Below, one piece after another: positions 15,801 through 30,000 of a stretch of 64,000 nt of DNA; positions within the stretch are counted from its first letter, which is position 1; every line of letters begins with the position of its first letter. Below the pieces are notes generated by a model. That model ran no database searches. It worked only from the letters and a program-made list of their open reading frames with translations, and was not told where the DNA came from. Source of the DNA: Callipepla californica brunnescens (Eukaryota; Chordata; Aves; Galliformes; Odontophoridae); NCBI GenBank assembly GCA_023055505.1, contig JALIRH010000004.1, forward strand, positions 39,933,502 through 39,997,501, read 5' to 3'. The position numbers were made by a program, and so were the translations under genes.

Positions 15801-18800
15801 TTCGCACTGTTAGAAGAGTTGGATATCACCTAAAGCAACTTCCCCATTCCTTAATTCCATGAGTTAATGTTTGGAAAATGCTTACTCTAATTCCCAAACT
15901 GCATTAAGTATATTTGAAAGAAGTAAAATGGTGAAGATTGACTAACTAATACCACTTGCGTCAGGTATGACACCATCTGATCTTGCAACAAATATAAGAC
16001 ATACCTTAAAACCACAGCATTCATAAACAGTTAACATAAAAACTGTACATATTTTAAAATCTAACATTTTCAATTACTCAATTTACATTTTCTGTGGAGA
16101 TCCCCAATATTTCTTTTTACCTCTGTATAATGAGGCTGAATGGAATGAGAGTCAGTAGAGAAAAGGCATTCCAGAAACTCCATATTCCCAATGGATAAAT
16201 CAGTACTAAAACTTCGAGAAGCAGACCTCTGTCTTTGTTCATAGGACACTTTGATGCCAGTACCTATAAATCTGAATTAAAAAAATTATGAATTGCGGAA
16301 ATTAGCATGAAATGATAAAACTAAGAACAGTCAAGCTTTCGGCACAGGAAAAAAGTATCACTGCAAATCTTTTAAAAATCATTAAAACTGTCATAATTTC
16401 TAACTTAATGATTATTCTAGGTATCATTTTACCAACATAGACAAAGCATTTTATGTCACATGTTCAACAATGATTAGCACACTGAAATGCGCTAAGACCA
16501 CTTCAGACATCTAACATCATGCAAAACTCAAGTAAAGATGAGAATCTAATATCCTTATTTAGGCAATGTCAGATGCCTACAGAAGTCTACATTAGAGCCA
16601 TAAAGGAAGAAAATATATTTTCACTCTTAAATCTTCTGTATCACAGACTGTGCTTGGACAATTAAAACTTCTGGGGAAAAAAACAATCTGTTTCTGAACT
16701 ATGACCTTCTTAACTCTGAATTTGTATTTTGCACTAAGTAAAAACCTAAGCTTCTCAAAACAGAATCCCTATTTTGCAATAAAGATGGTCCTAAAAATAA
16801 AGCTATTTCTGAAGAAATCATTTACTTAAAGATCTAAATTCCATCGCTTCCTGCAGCAGAAACTGTACCTAGTTTAATCAATCCGTAATAGAAGGGAGCT
16901 AGGCTCACTTTACTGTTTATGCACTTTTCTTTTTTAATAAAAATAATAGTCAGACAACAGGTGTCAAAATACAAGGCTAATTTTAAATGAACAGACTAAT
17001 TCAGTTAAGTGGCAAGTCCAACAGATACAAACTTTTACATATTCAAGCTTACTCAAGCAGATAGATATTTAATTGGTTTATTAATAAACAAAGTTATACC
17101 TAAGGTGATCATGGGAACAAGCTTCTGAAAATACTTCTCGGGAGGACAGAAAATCTTCAGTTGCAAACTTAACTGGCTCAATCTTTTCTATTCGGGCAAA
17201 GAAATCTCGAGCCATTGGTGTCAATGGGTTATGGTTCAGTGAACTTTCAGGTGGAGGTAAAGGGTCAATATGAAGTACAGACACTGATAAAGTTCCCACT
17301 GTGAGTCTAAAAAGAAGCTCAGGTCTGGATTCATCCACAGAAACAGATCTGGATGGAATAGCTGAAATATAAAATTAAGTCTGTGTAAACAACAATTTCA
17401 TAACATCACCTTACTTCTTATTTTCATTTTTTACCAAGTTGCTCAATCAAAATTCATTTTCAATATCATCTACAGATCAGAATGCAAAACAGCATTTTTA
17501 CTTACATGTTCTCCTTAAGGGAGTCTGGTGAACCACATTGGCTGCAAGTGAAGAACCTCTTGGAGGCTGTAGTTCTTGTTTGTTACGATCAAGAAAATCA
17601 CCCCAGGTTGGCTGAAGCTAAAACAAAAATAAGTACGATCTTAAGTTTACTAAAGAGATGTGTACATATATAAGCATATAAAAGGTGGCTGTCCCAAAGT
17701 AATGTCTCCTATGTGATTATGTTCATTCACAGTGTCAGAGGTGAACGACAGAAGGAAGGCAACAGAGGTTGAATCTTCCCATCAATACTTCATTGCTATT
17801 CGCTGCCGAGCAACAGATGGCATCAGAAGATTAATCTGACAAAATGGCATCTAACAAGAAGCAAAGGTGTGAAATTGAACTCCATGAAGAAAAACTTGCC
17901 CACTGACATTCATCAATGCTTGCTGAACATTTATGGAGACCAAATAGTGGATGTGAGCACAGAGAAAAGGTGGGTGCTGCGTCTCAGCAGTGGCTGACAG
18001 CAATGTGAATGACAAGCCATATTTCTGATGGCCATGCCTAGTCACACCATGACATGGAGAGTGCCTGGATCAGCTCATCCACACAAATCAGAGGATTATG
18101 AACAGGGAACCGTTACAGAGCTTAACATACTGTACTCATACTGTACTTAACCCCCTGTACCCAGCTCTTGTGAGGCCGCACCTCGAGTACTGTGTTCAGT
18201 TTTGGGCCCCTCACTACAAGAAAGACATCGAGGCCCTGGAGCGTGTTCAGAGAAGGGCAACAAAACTGGTGAGGGGTCTGCAGCACAAGTCTTACGAGGA
18301 GCAGCTGAGGGAGCTGGGATTGTTTAGCCTGGAGAAAAGGAGGCTCAGAGGAGACCTCATTGCACTCTACCACTTCCTGAAGGGAGGCTGTGGTGAGGAG
18401 GGGGTCGGCCTCTTCTCCCAGGTAACTAATGACAGGACGAGAGGGAATGGCCACAAGTTGCGCTGGGGAAGATTTAGATTAGATTTGAGGAAAAATTTTT
18501 TCTCTGAGAGAGTGGTCAGGCACTGGAATGGCCTGCCTAGGGAGGTGGTTGAGGCACCGTCCCTAGCGCTGTTCAAGAAGCATTTAGATGAGGTGCTAAG
18601 GGATTTGATTTAGTAGCTTGGTGGGTAGGGATGGTGGTGTGAGGATGGTTGGACTAGATGATATTGTAGGTCCTTTCCAACCTAATGAATCTATGAATAG
18701 GCTTCAATGCACTAGAAATGATGGTGGCAATGTTGGAATATCATGAAGTTATCACCATGTGGGTTCCATAAATGCTGACTCAGGAAGAGAAAGAACACTG

Positions 18801-21017
18801 TATGTAAGTCTGTCAGGACTCAGTGAATATAAGGCTGAATATAAGGCTGAAGGTGACGGTTTCCTGAATTGCATCATTACTAGTATGAGATAAGTGTCAA
18901 CACTACAAGACAGAGTCAAAACAGCAGTACACGGAAAGGTGACATGAAATTACCATCAAAGAAAAAGACAGAGCCCTTGGAAAGTGAAGTGATACACACT
19001 GTCTTTTTGGGACAGGAAAGGGGTGATCACCCTAGATTAACTGGAACTCGGACAAAACAAACAAATAAACAAACAAATTCTGACAGCTGCATCAAGATGC
19101 TGAGTAAGCTGAAGGCTCATACTTCTAGGGTCAGGCCAGAGAAAAAGATAACACAATAAAATCCATGTCCCATACCATTTTGAAGACTGTGGAACGCATC
19201 GCCAATCCCAGCTAGGCTGTCCTACAACATCCATTTCACAGTCTGGATTTGGCATCTTCTAATTTCCATTTGTTTGGACTGATAATGTTGCACTAAATGA
19301 ACAACATTTTCCTAGCAACGATACCAGCAGCTGTGAAACAGTGGATCACCTCTGTTGGTACAGATTCTTACAACTGTGGTATCCAGGCTGTTATTCACAG
19401 CTACTGAAAATGCACAGCTAATTATGGTGATCACATTGAAAAATGTTTGGCAGCCAAGAATAGTCTCCATCAGAAAGTGTTACTTAGCTTTCTGTATATG
19501 TTGTAGTTTCCATGGAAATAAATAGGAGGTATTACTTTCAGAGTAATCTACATCTGTCTGTGCATATTGCCATTTCAGGAATTAATATAATGACTTTCTG
19601 CTTTTTATTGTCATCACCCATGTAGTCCATAATAAAAGATAACCCAAATATTCAGTTACAAAAACAAAAGGATCTTTCTTAACTTCTCTATGTAAGTTTC
19701 AAGGCATTTGAGAACAAATGCATTCCATTTCCTGTCTCAGTACCCAAATAGATGAGATTCTTTCCAATACAGTTTCTGTAGCTTCAAGGGAAAACTGTCA
19801 GACTTAAACACCATCTTGAACAATGTCCAGCCTAGCCTCAGATAGGAAGCTGCTAGTCAACACACTCAATTTCCCTAATTTTGCAACAGCTCTTCATATT
19901 GTAAAGACTATTTATACAACAGAAAGAAAAAAAGATGTTGATTTCAAGAAGATTTTAAATGTTGCTAATACTATACATACCACTGTTGTGCTCAGCGGGG
20001 ATCCTGCTGGCGTGTTCGTGTATGTACTAGTTAAAGACAAGTCTAGATCCATGGTTGGAGGATCTCCAAGAGGTGGCAGGGAGGAAAGGCTGTGAGACAT
20101 GTCCATTTCAGCCATTGAGAAGAAAACCTCTTCTTCTAATGAGAATCAGACAGATTAAATCATCATTTTCTAATGAAGACAGATTATTTTTAAAAGAAAT
20201 GCATTTCTTAGTTCAGAAATCCAACAGACACATAATGGTCAAATAAATTTATCCTTTACAGAAGTTCCAAGTTAATAACCTTAAAAATATTAAAAGTCAA
20301 ATGTTCTGCTTTTATATTCAAGTTGGCATAATTTAAGTTCATACATTCTTTTGATAAATCTATATATTATTTCTCAAATAAAAAATAGTAAAATAAGGCA
20401 AATTAAAATGTAAGTACAAGAACAAAAGAACTATTTTTCTGCATTTCATTTCCTCAACAGTGCTGAAAACATGTTACAATTCACGTTCATTTACCATGCT
20501 GCAGGTAGAAAACATGCATATGAGCTAGCATAGCCTCATTCATTTTTATTCAACAGTGCAACAAATGGCTTAGAATAATTCTACATCAAAGTTATTTTGA
20601 TCCTTAAAATACCAAGAATAAAAGATCAAAATCTACTTTGTATAATCTTGATGACTTTCTGCAACATCTCTTATACTTGCCACGACTAGAAGGCGTTCTG
20701 GCAGTCTCTGTCTCATAGAAGCTTTGTTCAGATGAGGCTCCTGCAGATAAAGACTCTTTTCTCAAGTAACGTTTTAATTCCATCTGAATTCGATACTCAT
20801 CTTCCTGCTGCATTGGCCGGTTCTTCCTATCCTTATTGGACAATTCTATCCTGCTTAGGCTTTCTAAATTTAAAAAGAAAATGAAAGAATACAAAATGCA
20901 CTGTTATTTTCTTACCAGTATCTTTAAGAAAATTCAGAACTGAATCTGAAAATTAACTACTTTGGTAGTGGGATGTGTGTGCATATGTATTATTTAAATA
21001 CATACACATATACACAT

Positions 21018-21052
<35 letters not shown>

Positions 21053-24000
21053 GGTTTACTATATCTAGCATTACTTGCAACTCTCAAGTGAGTATTTTAT
21101 GGTCATATATGCATATTTTACTACTAAGGAACTACAAAAATATCAGGTTTTAAGATGATACAAATGGGAATGCTTTTTCAGTTAACCAAAACCAATTAAC
21201 AAAACCAGTAAAAGAATATTAGTATCATCGGAAGATTATTAAGCATGTGCCGTGGATATGAGAGATCTTCTCATGACAAAGACTAATGGCTCATCCAAAT
21301 AGTAAGTATTGCTACGTTAGGGAGACATGGAAAACAAAAAACAACAAGAACAAAACATGCTCATCTCGTTACTGCAATAATCTAACTACTGCTGTTGATT
21401 ACTTAGCAAATATAGACAATTTTTCTCAACCATCATCTATTAAATGTTTTCAGTGCCTGTTTCCAAAGCACAGTACAAAGCAGAGAACAAATCAGGCAGT
21501 TCAGCTCCTCTGGTCAGACAGAACCTATGAGAACCAAAACTGTTCTAACCTCCTGACCTTCTCCAACTATCATTTCCCCAACTCCTGCCTTCTACACTCT
21601 CCCATTAAGAAACAAACAACAACTATTTATTTTATTGCCTACATTTTATTTATTTTACTGCCTATATTTTCATTACCAACAATCTGCAACTGAATACATA
21701 TAATATCACAGTACTGCACAGACCAGTTACAGAGCTTTTTGCTAAAACCAAACAGAAAATAATAATCTACCAGCACAAAGTTTTTCCACTAAAGAAACTT
21801 GCTTATCTTGTAAATCTTTGTCCACATAAATACACATGTAACATTTACAGAATGTCCACTTGCCTGGTCCAGCAATCGCTGCTACCATGTCCAACAGGAG
21901 ATGCACTTGCCTGGGTGACAGAAACAGATGTATAGAGTCTATCTGTCCATCCACGTCCAGCTAAAGGAAGGAAAAACAAAACAATGAAGACCATTTTCCT
22001 TCAGAAGTCTCAATGATTTTGATACTAGATTTTGATGCTGCAAAGTATACAGCCATTTCAGCAAAATCTTCACCTTCTACACAGCTAGAACTTTTTATTA
22101 TGCACTGCTTCCAATTTGTACCTTGGCAAGATGAACACAGATTTGCCACCAACAATTTATTTGCTTAAATATAGATCACCAAGTAGGAAAATACAAGAAT
22201 GCCAGTAGTTTTGCTTGCTCAACATTTTTAAAAGCAACCAACAGTATATAGTATTATGTACAAATTAGAAAATACAGAAAATACTGTCAGAAGTAGACCT
22301 TAAAAGCTACAAAAGTTCTCCTCAGAACTTCTCTTTATTGTAGATTTAATTACTTTCTTGCAACAGAGAGAGGGAGTTTTTAAACGTCTTAATTGTTTTA
22401 AAACAGCATTCAACTGAGCAAGTCACTTACGACTGAAGACCTACTCAAGCTAAGTTTATTTTAAGAACTTGTACAGATTTGTCAGTTCTAGAATCCTATA
22501 CTCCTAGACACTGCTCCACTCCTAATTATTACTCATTATATTTCATGACAGTGACAAAGAGTTGGTAGCAGGGTATGCTGCAGGGGTGCCCTCCGGGAGA
22601 AGGGGTCGGGGTTGCATCGTGCTGCACAGAGCAGGATGTACATCAGATTCTCCTCAGGACACAGCTAAGCCCATCAGCAAAGCTTTTCACCTTTGTGAAA
22701 ACGTATTTATGAAAAGGCAAAATGCCACGTAGTCTGTTAAGAAAAAAAAAGCTGTGAGAAAAAACTGTACAAAAACCAAGGTGAAAGAAGCAGCAGAAAA
22801 GAAGTGCTCCAAGCACTGAAACAGAGGGGTCCCTGCAGCTCACAGAAGATAGCATGGTAAAGCAGCACTTCCCAGCAATCCTGTAATTGTTAAATCATAA
22901 TTTTAATATCACAGACAAGGGGTATATATTTATACAAGTTTACTTACGTACTCACACACTTTTTTTTTTCTTAAAAAAAAAAAAGGCTCCTATTTTCAAC
23001 TGCTTTGATTCTTCTATTTTTAAGCCAAATTTAAAAGCCACCATTTAATATTTTGTTTGGCACTATTATTTGATTGCTACTAATTTTAATGTAAAAAAAA
23101 CGTTCACAAGAGTTTTATAATGCTGCAGTGCTATAGCTTCAGTGAGCATCTAAGGACCGCTCATAATTGTTGAAATAATTATACCCTTTCAAAACTCAAG
23201 AGTTTTAATCAGTCATTTAAACATTCCACATGTACATAGGAAAAGTTGGTCATAGTGTCACAAGGAAAAAAAATGATAAAGCAGTTTACGAAAACAAAAC
23301 AATTTTCTCAAGATTCATTGCAATATATAAATTGTTTGTCTCCACAACACAGAAATCCACCCTTACAGATATCAGTGCAATGCTTGTACTTTGAAATATT
23401 ATTTGAATAAGTTGTCCTGCCTTTACTGTTCACTTAGAATTGAAGTAGCAGGAAAATACCAAAGCAGGTAATGTGCCTCTGTACTTAATAAATAACAGAC
23501 CTACAAACCCAAACTGGACTTACACAGTTAATTATATAAGTAGAAAAAAAACCTTACAAAAATGTACTTGTTAACAGACAACATTCACAAATTTTCTATT
23601 TTATTACATATCCTGGGAATGTCCCAGCTGACCACTGTAAAGATGTCTTACTAGACATACTATATTGATTCTGAATGGGGAATCTGAAACAAAACTAAAG
23701 AGGCTGCTACTTAGAGAATCTTGCTGTTTTTTGCTCTTGTTATGCAGTAGAAAAAAATGAAGCCCTATGTGACTATTCATTTAAAAATCAGGAAAGCATG
23801 ACTAACCTTAGCTCCAGGAAGTACTTCATTTTGCTTTAATGTTAGGCTCAATTCCATTCTACCAATCAGCTTACTGATCTGTACAGGGTCAGAAGGAGTA
23901 ATTTCTGGCAAGTTTCTTGTTAATTGTGGATGTGGCTCATACGTGATTTTTGGGTTCCAGCTAGGTGAAAGCTTTGGTTCAGTTGCCTGAAAATGTTACA

Positions 24001-27000
24001 CAGGGAGGAATTAGAATGTATGTCATTCCGTATCAAAAAGGCATAAACATGCATAAGCTTATCACACAAGTAATAGTTTTAAACAAACATAAATGTGACT
24101 GTAGTATTAAAACATACTTATTAATAACTGTTAAGAAACAATGCATGTTGAAAACATCACGCCTTCAAAAAAAATTGGAGCAAGTTTCCACAGAATATTA
24201 ACTTAGAGACTACTTCCACATATTAAAACTAGCATCCAGATTCCAGTACAATACCACCTTAAATCTTTCTTCCCCCTTGTCAAAACTAACAGAAGAGACT
24301 ATGAAAGTCATCAAGCACAGATTCAAGTAGAAGTTTAATTTCTACATCCTCTAGAACGAATCTAATACATAAGCACAACATTATATTCTATCCTTCATCA
24401 CGTGACATTTTACATATTGCATTTCATTTTACCAGCTGTGTAGCTGAACACACTGGGGAGGACTTTGTAGATGCGGGAAACTCATCCCAGAAGAAAGTGA
24501 CACCTGAGAGCTGAAGTAACTTGTGAGCAAAAGCTGTGGGCTGATGTACATTAATTCCAGAGCACTCATCAGCAGTTTCATCACAGTACATAGTTCTGGG
24601 AGACAAAAGCAAGGAAATAAAGATGGTAGGAGCATGCAAATTTTTACCTTTATTGTGCCATTTAGCCTCTAAGTTTGTTTATACTCTCTGTCTCTTCAGA
24701 CTATTTACAATGCCGTTGACTGTCCTGAAAGGAGAAACCACCACTCTCTGGGAATGGGTGGAAATCTTGAATTTTCTACATGACAATTGCAGCATGCTTT
24801 CAGTGTAAATATATCCTAGTGTATTACCCTGGTACTTATGTCTAATCTGAGTCTGTGCAACACTTCTATATGAACATTTCCACTGCAACACATAACACTT
24901 GATTCAGAATCTTGACTTTCGGAAAATCTACCACATGTTTACGTTGCCTACAAACACCACCTGAAAGAAATATTCTGGAAGTTAAAAATAGACAAAACGT
25001 ATTTCAAGTCCATAAATTTTCTGTACAATTAAATTTCTTACATTAAAATACTGAGATATAGCAGGAACAGCAAACTCTTAAAAAAGCTTCCACCTAGTAG
25101 AATTCGCAGTGGAAAAATACATCTGCTATTCCATAAACAAAATGTATCAAACATCAAAGCAACTTGCTACTTATTTCTTTCAAGTGAGAGGTTGCCACAT
25201 TTGCCAGTACTATGCACTGACCTTTGAACTCCTGACAAACTGTTCATTAACTGCAGAAGTGCTCCTTATCTTGTCTTTTGAAAAAAATCTAGATCTCTTC
25301 TGATTTGATGATTAAATATTTTAGCTTAAACACGTTAAGCAGAAGTTCAGTGGAGAAACTCTTCACTGACTTTATAAAACAGGTACTCTTAACGCAGCTG
25401 CTGAAGAACTAGTGTCTAACTGCACACAAAGACATGGGGTACAGAAAGTGGCCAAAATGTCCTTTAAACAAACAAACAAAAAATAAACAGATTTTTATGA
25501 TTTTCTTTACCTTTCGATTCGAATTTCAAGTGCAGTTCCACTTTTAGAATTTTCTGGCACGTGTTCAATCCGCAGAACAGTATCTAAGAAGGTAACTTTC
25601 ACTCTTCGCAGTACTTAAACGAGAAAGTTAAAAGACAGGAAATTACTTTGCTCAATAATGACTTTTATAAGCTAAGTGAAATAACACTTCTCAATGAAAA
25701 TAAATTGCAAAATTTCAAGGGACAAAGTAAACTACTACTAAATGTTGAATATAGACACTTATTTCATGCAATCAACCTTCAGAGCACGGACCTGACCAAG
25801 TAACAACTTATAGAGAACAAAAAGTAATTTTATAAAATTGAGTCACAACATAAACTGATAATCTGTGATGTTCATTCAGACCCCAATAACTCGTTCATAC
25901 CTGTTTCAATAGTTTCTGCAAATTTTTCAAGTCCTTCAAAAGGCTGGGACCCTTCTCCTTGTTCATCTGTCAATTTTTGACTAAGACACTCTTTTGCAAG
26001 TTGCATACTACTGGTCATAAAACTTGACCAGTACATAGGTTCAGAGCCAGATGCTGTGGAGTAAGAGAAATATTAATAAATTCAGCTGTAAAAATTTTGA
26101 AACAATGAAGACAAAATGAAGTAAATCATAAATATGGCACAACAACAAAAAAAAGTTTCATCAGCTCAGTAAGACATGGTGATCTGTACTTATGGGATAT
26201 ACTACTTCTAAATGCATATTTAATGCATTTAGACTGCATTGGTATGATTTTCTGGCAGTTGAAAATTCAATACAAATGAGATAAATCCAGAGTTAAGAAT
26301 AACCAATATTCAACACGTGTTTAAGTGAATAACTTCACTTAAATTTTACTGCATTGGTACGACTCTGCAGGCATGACCAGCAAAATTAAATGAAAATAAA
26401 TGATTCTCTTAACTAATTATTTTACAGATTCCTACTCTACTTGAAACATATCCTAGTTGGGGACAGAAACTCCTATCAGTTAATGCCAACCACAAATACA
26501 AACATGGTAAGCAGACAAAATATTCCATCTTAGAATTCAGGATAAAACTTGCATGACATTTTCCTGCTGTGTTATAATGTACTCTGCATCAAATGTAACT
26601 AAACGAATGCACGTTAATAAATAAAGCTTTCTCCTAACATTACCATCCCTTGAAAGCAGTAATTTTATATCAGAAAGTATGATAGCTCAAAATTTAGTTC
26701 CAGTTAAACAAACAAGAATGAAATGTGGAGCACAAGTAAGTTACATGAAATACCTTGCAAAAGAGAGGGGACAATAAATAAATAAATAAAAGCCTACCAA
26801 GCCTTGGTCTTGGCCTGAAGACCATCTCTAATCCTTTTAATTCTAATGCACAGTTATCCTGTAGCAATGACCCCCATGGAACAGATAAAGAAATTGACTG
26901 GATAAAACCATCTGTGACTTCCAGAGGTGCATCTGCAGACTCCAGGATCTCATTCAGACACTAGAAGAAACAAAAAATATTCAAAAGAGGACCCACATAA

Positions 27001-30000
27001 TTTTCAGTAGATTAACAACAAAATATAAAGCGCATATATGTATTATACACGTGCGTATATAAAACATACACTAAATATAATAATAAATAAAGTCAGTCTA
27101 TCAAAAAAGGATTTTTACTCAGATAATAAATTGTCTGTTTTCAAGTATTTTGATTCCCTTAGTTCTCAGCTTTCAGCATAACACAGTTTTACCTCTGAGT
27201 AGCTGTATAACCTGTATTTTTACAATGCATCAATAAATTCTACTATGACACTAACACAGTCAACTCATTTTCTGGCAATACCTAAAGACAGTGAAAAACA
27301 GGCTAAGAGCAAAACCACCACAGGCTTCTGCAGCAAGACTGTTTCATAAGCCTAATTTCAATGCATAACTCGTTTTACTTTTCTCTGTGTCAACAGAACT
27401 TCATAACCAAATAATCACCCCTTGCTGCATGCTATTGTTGCATTTCTAGATGATGGTTTAACACGTTCTAAGTTATGCTCAGCACTGATCTAAAATTTTG
27501 AGAATCAAAACTCAGTTGACAGATTAATAATCTATAGCAACTGCTCCATTGCCATTAATCATATCCGTTATAGCGACGTTATAAACAAAGCTACAGTCAC
27601 ACTGACCTAAGTAACACAAAGAGTATCACTGATGAATGAAACTGATTACAAGCATGGAAGCACTCAGAAGATGTAATTCAGAATTTTGACAATGTCCCAA
27701 ATCCTCAGAAAATACTGTTTCTGCATTATAGCTTTCACTGCAACCACTGAGTCCACAGAGCCAACTTTAAAACCCACTATATTCCTGTCAATACACATAC
27801 ACACACAAAAGGAACCCCTTCTTCTTTGTGCTCTGATTCAGAAGTTCAAGAGTTTCCATTTTAATTAAATAAGAACTATCAAGGCTAATAAATTAAATAA
27901 AATTTACGTCACATACTGAATTTGGTGAGTGTAACTTCCTACACAAGACCTTAAATAAGATGTGGTTGCAGTATTCACAGTATCTGACGTATAAAAACGT
28001 GGTTTTGACTTCCCTATCATGAAGAAACCACAGGTTTTAAGTCAAGAAACTAAATTTATGATTAACACAAAGAGAAGGACTTAAAAGATGCTTTCCTTAC
28101 TTAAAATGGTGTTCTACAGGCTCATTTAAAAATAAAAATGAACCAAAAAACTTCAGAATACATGATCTTCCATTATTAAGTCTTCAGTTCTATTTGTCAC
28201 AATAATTTGCTGCTCTGCTATATGTTACTACTCTTAGTATCATTGCTTCTTGAATTTTGTTTACTTTTCTAGTTTCTGTTCCAAAGTTTACTCAAGAAGT
28301 AGAAAGATATCCACTTTTTTTTTTATAAAAACTGGGCCTGAAACACTCGTTAGAAAGTCAAAAATAAAAAAAAAATAGCAAAGATTCAGTGACATGAAGA
28401 TGTTATTTTGAATTAAACATATTAATTATAAATATATTAACTTATAAAAAATAATTATCTAGCATGAAAGCCTTATTTGAAATAAAATAATTTAAATTCC
28501 TCAGACCTTTATAAATGGATTTGCTATTGAAGGAAGTAAACTATTTACTGAAACCAATTTCAAATAAATCTGACCTCTGAAATCTTTTTGCTACATTGCA
28601 AGAAAAATGTTTAAGTATGTTCCTTATTACTTTTAAGTAAAAAATCTACTATTTTAAAGGATTTATGTATACATACAAGTAAAGTATTTCTGTATCAACT
28701 GTTCCTGCAAAGAAGAAATCAGATCACTACGAGAAATTTTAAAACTGAATTTTACATCTTTACATCAGGACTTGTTCCCATGTGTGACTGAATACAGAGC
28801 TGGAATCACAGCCATACCACTAGCTAAAGCACAATTCAGTGTATAGTACAATTCAACCAAAAATAATGCAGGTTACATTCCAACTTTTCTAAACAGCCCA
28901 GGGGACAAAGAAGTTACAGCAACAGCCACAAGCATTCCCACTACCTCTGTAAGCTATAGACACATGCACAATATTGGCTAAAATATATTGAGTGAAAGTA
29001 TCCACAGAAATGGGTAAGATAATGAGCAAACCACACTCATCTCGATGATTCATCGAGAAGCACTTTATGATGACTACGGGAAAAAAGAGCTGCAGTACTT
29101 CCACAACATCTGTTTTGCAATCTGTCATACATGAGAGTCACGTGCAAAGAACCTTCAATGTGTCATGCATTGTTTACAAGTCAGAAAGACAAATGCTAAT
29201 CTATAAATGGGAAAGATAACTTGAACATCGGCATGTATACATTTAATCACTTTGTATATGTAATTAACTTGTTCATTTGTTTAGTACTGTCTGTAACTGC
29301 CACAGTTTCAAAGTATTTATATTTTAAATAATGTCGCTTTGACAAATGAAGACTGCTGTGACACCCACTAGAGGGCATAACGTTTCAATTAAAGCCTGAC
29401 AGAAAACAAGTTATAGACACAAAACAGGAAAGAAAGAAAAAAAGAAAAAATGAAAAAAAAAGGAAAAAAACAATAACGAAAAAAGAGCATTTCAGCAAAA
29501 ATCTATCTTCTGCCACATACTTGATATAAAAACTGGAAAAGCTTTATTTGAAAACCTCAGGCATTCACAAGCATTTCAAAATAACGCAGTACAGTAAACC
29601 ATGTTTTGAAAGCAGCGTGTGAAGCACTAAGCCTGTGCACTTAATCACATATGCTACCTTGAAAGTCAATGAGTGACGCGCGTTAAGTGCTTAAGGCTGC
29701 CCATGACAGTCACTGGACTTGCAGGTAGAACTAAGCAACACGGGTAATTAACCCCAGAAACTTTACAAAACACTACAAAGAGGAACACAGACCTTCGTAT
29801 TGCTACAGCAGGCTGGAAGTATGCATATATGTGTGTATACAGAGGTGTATATACGCATACACACGGTTATAAATACACACAGCAGGGCTGAATACGGCTT
29901 CTGTTGGTTTAAGCATGGCAGCCCACCCGCTGAGCACGCGCAGCTGAAAGCAGCTTCCCATGTCCTGTCAACACGGACCTCCAGCCCTTCGAGCCCAGGC

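Noticed and set aside
18098..18613. 171-codon open frame as a host gene
   Set aside because: It is the end of CR1 reverse transcriptase ORF2, and its first codons are mariner sequence, not a real start.
21286..21693. 135-codon plus-strand open frame in ATG2B intron 7
   Set aside because: No recognisable domain, composition like translated AT-rich intron, and no splice or promoter context.
22560..22870. Higher-GC patch in ATG2B intron 6 as a transposon
   Set aside because: It looks unlike the surrounding intron, but I could not match it to an element or find ends, so it is not listed as a feature.
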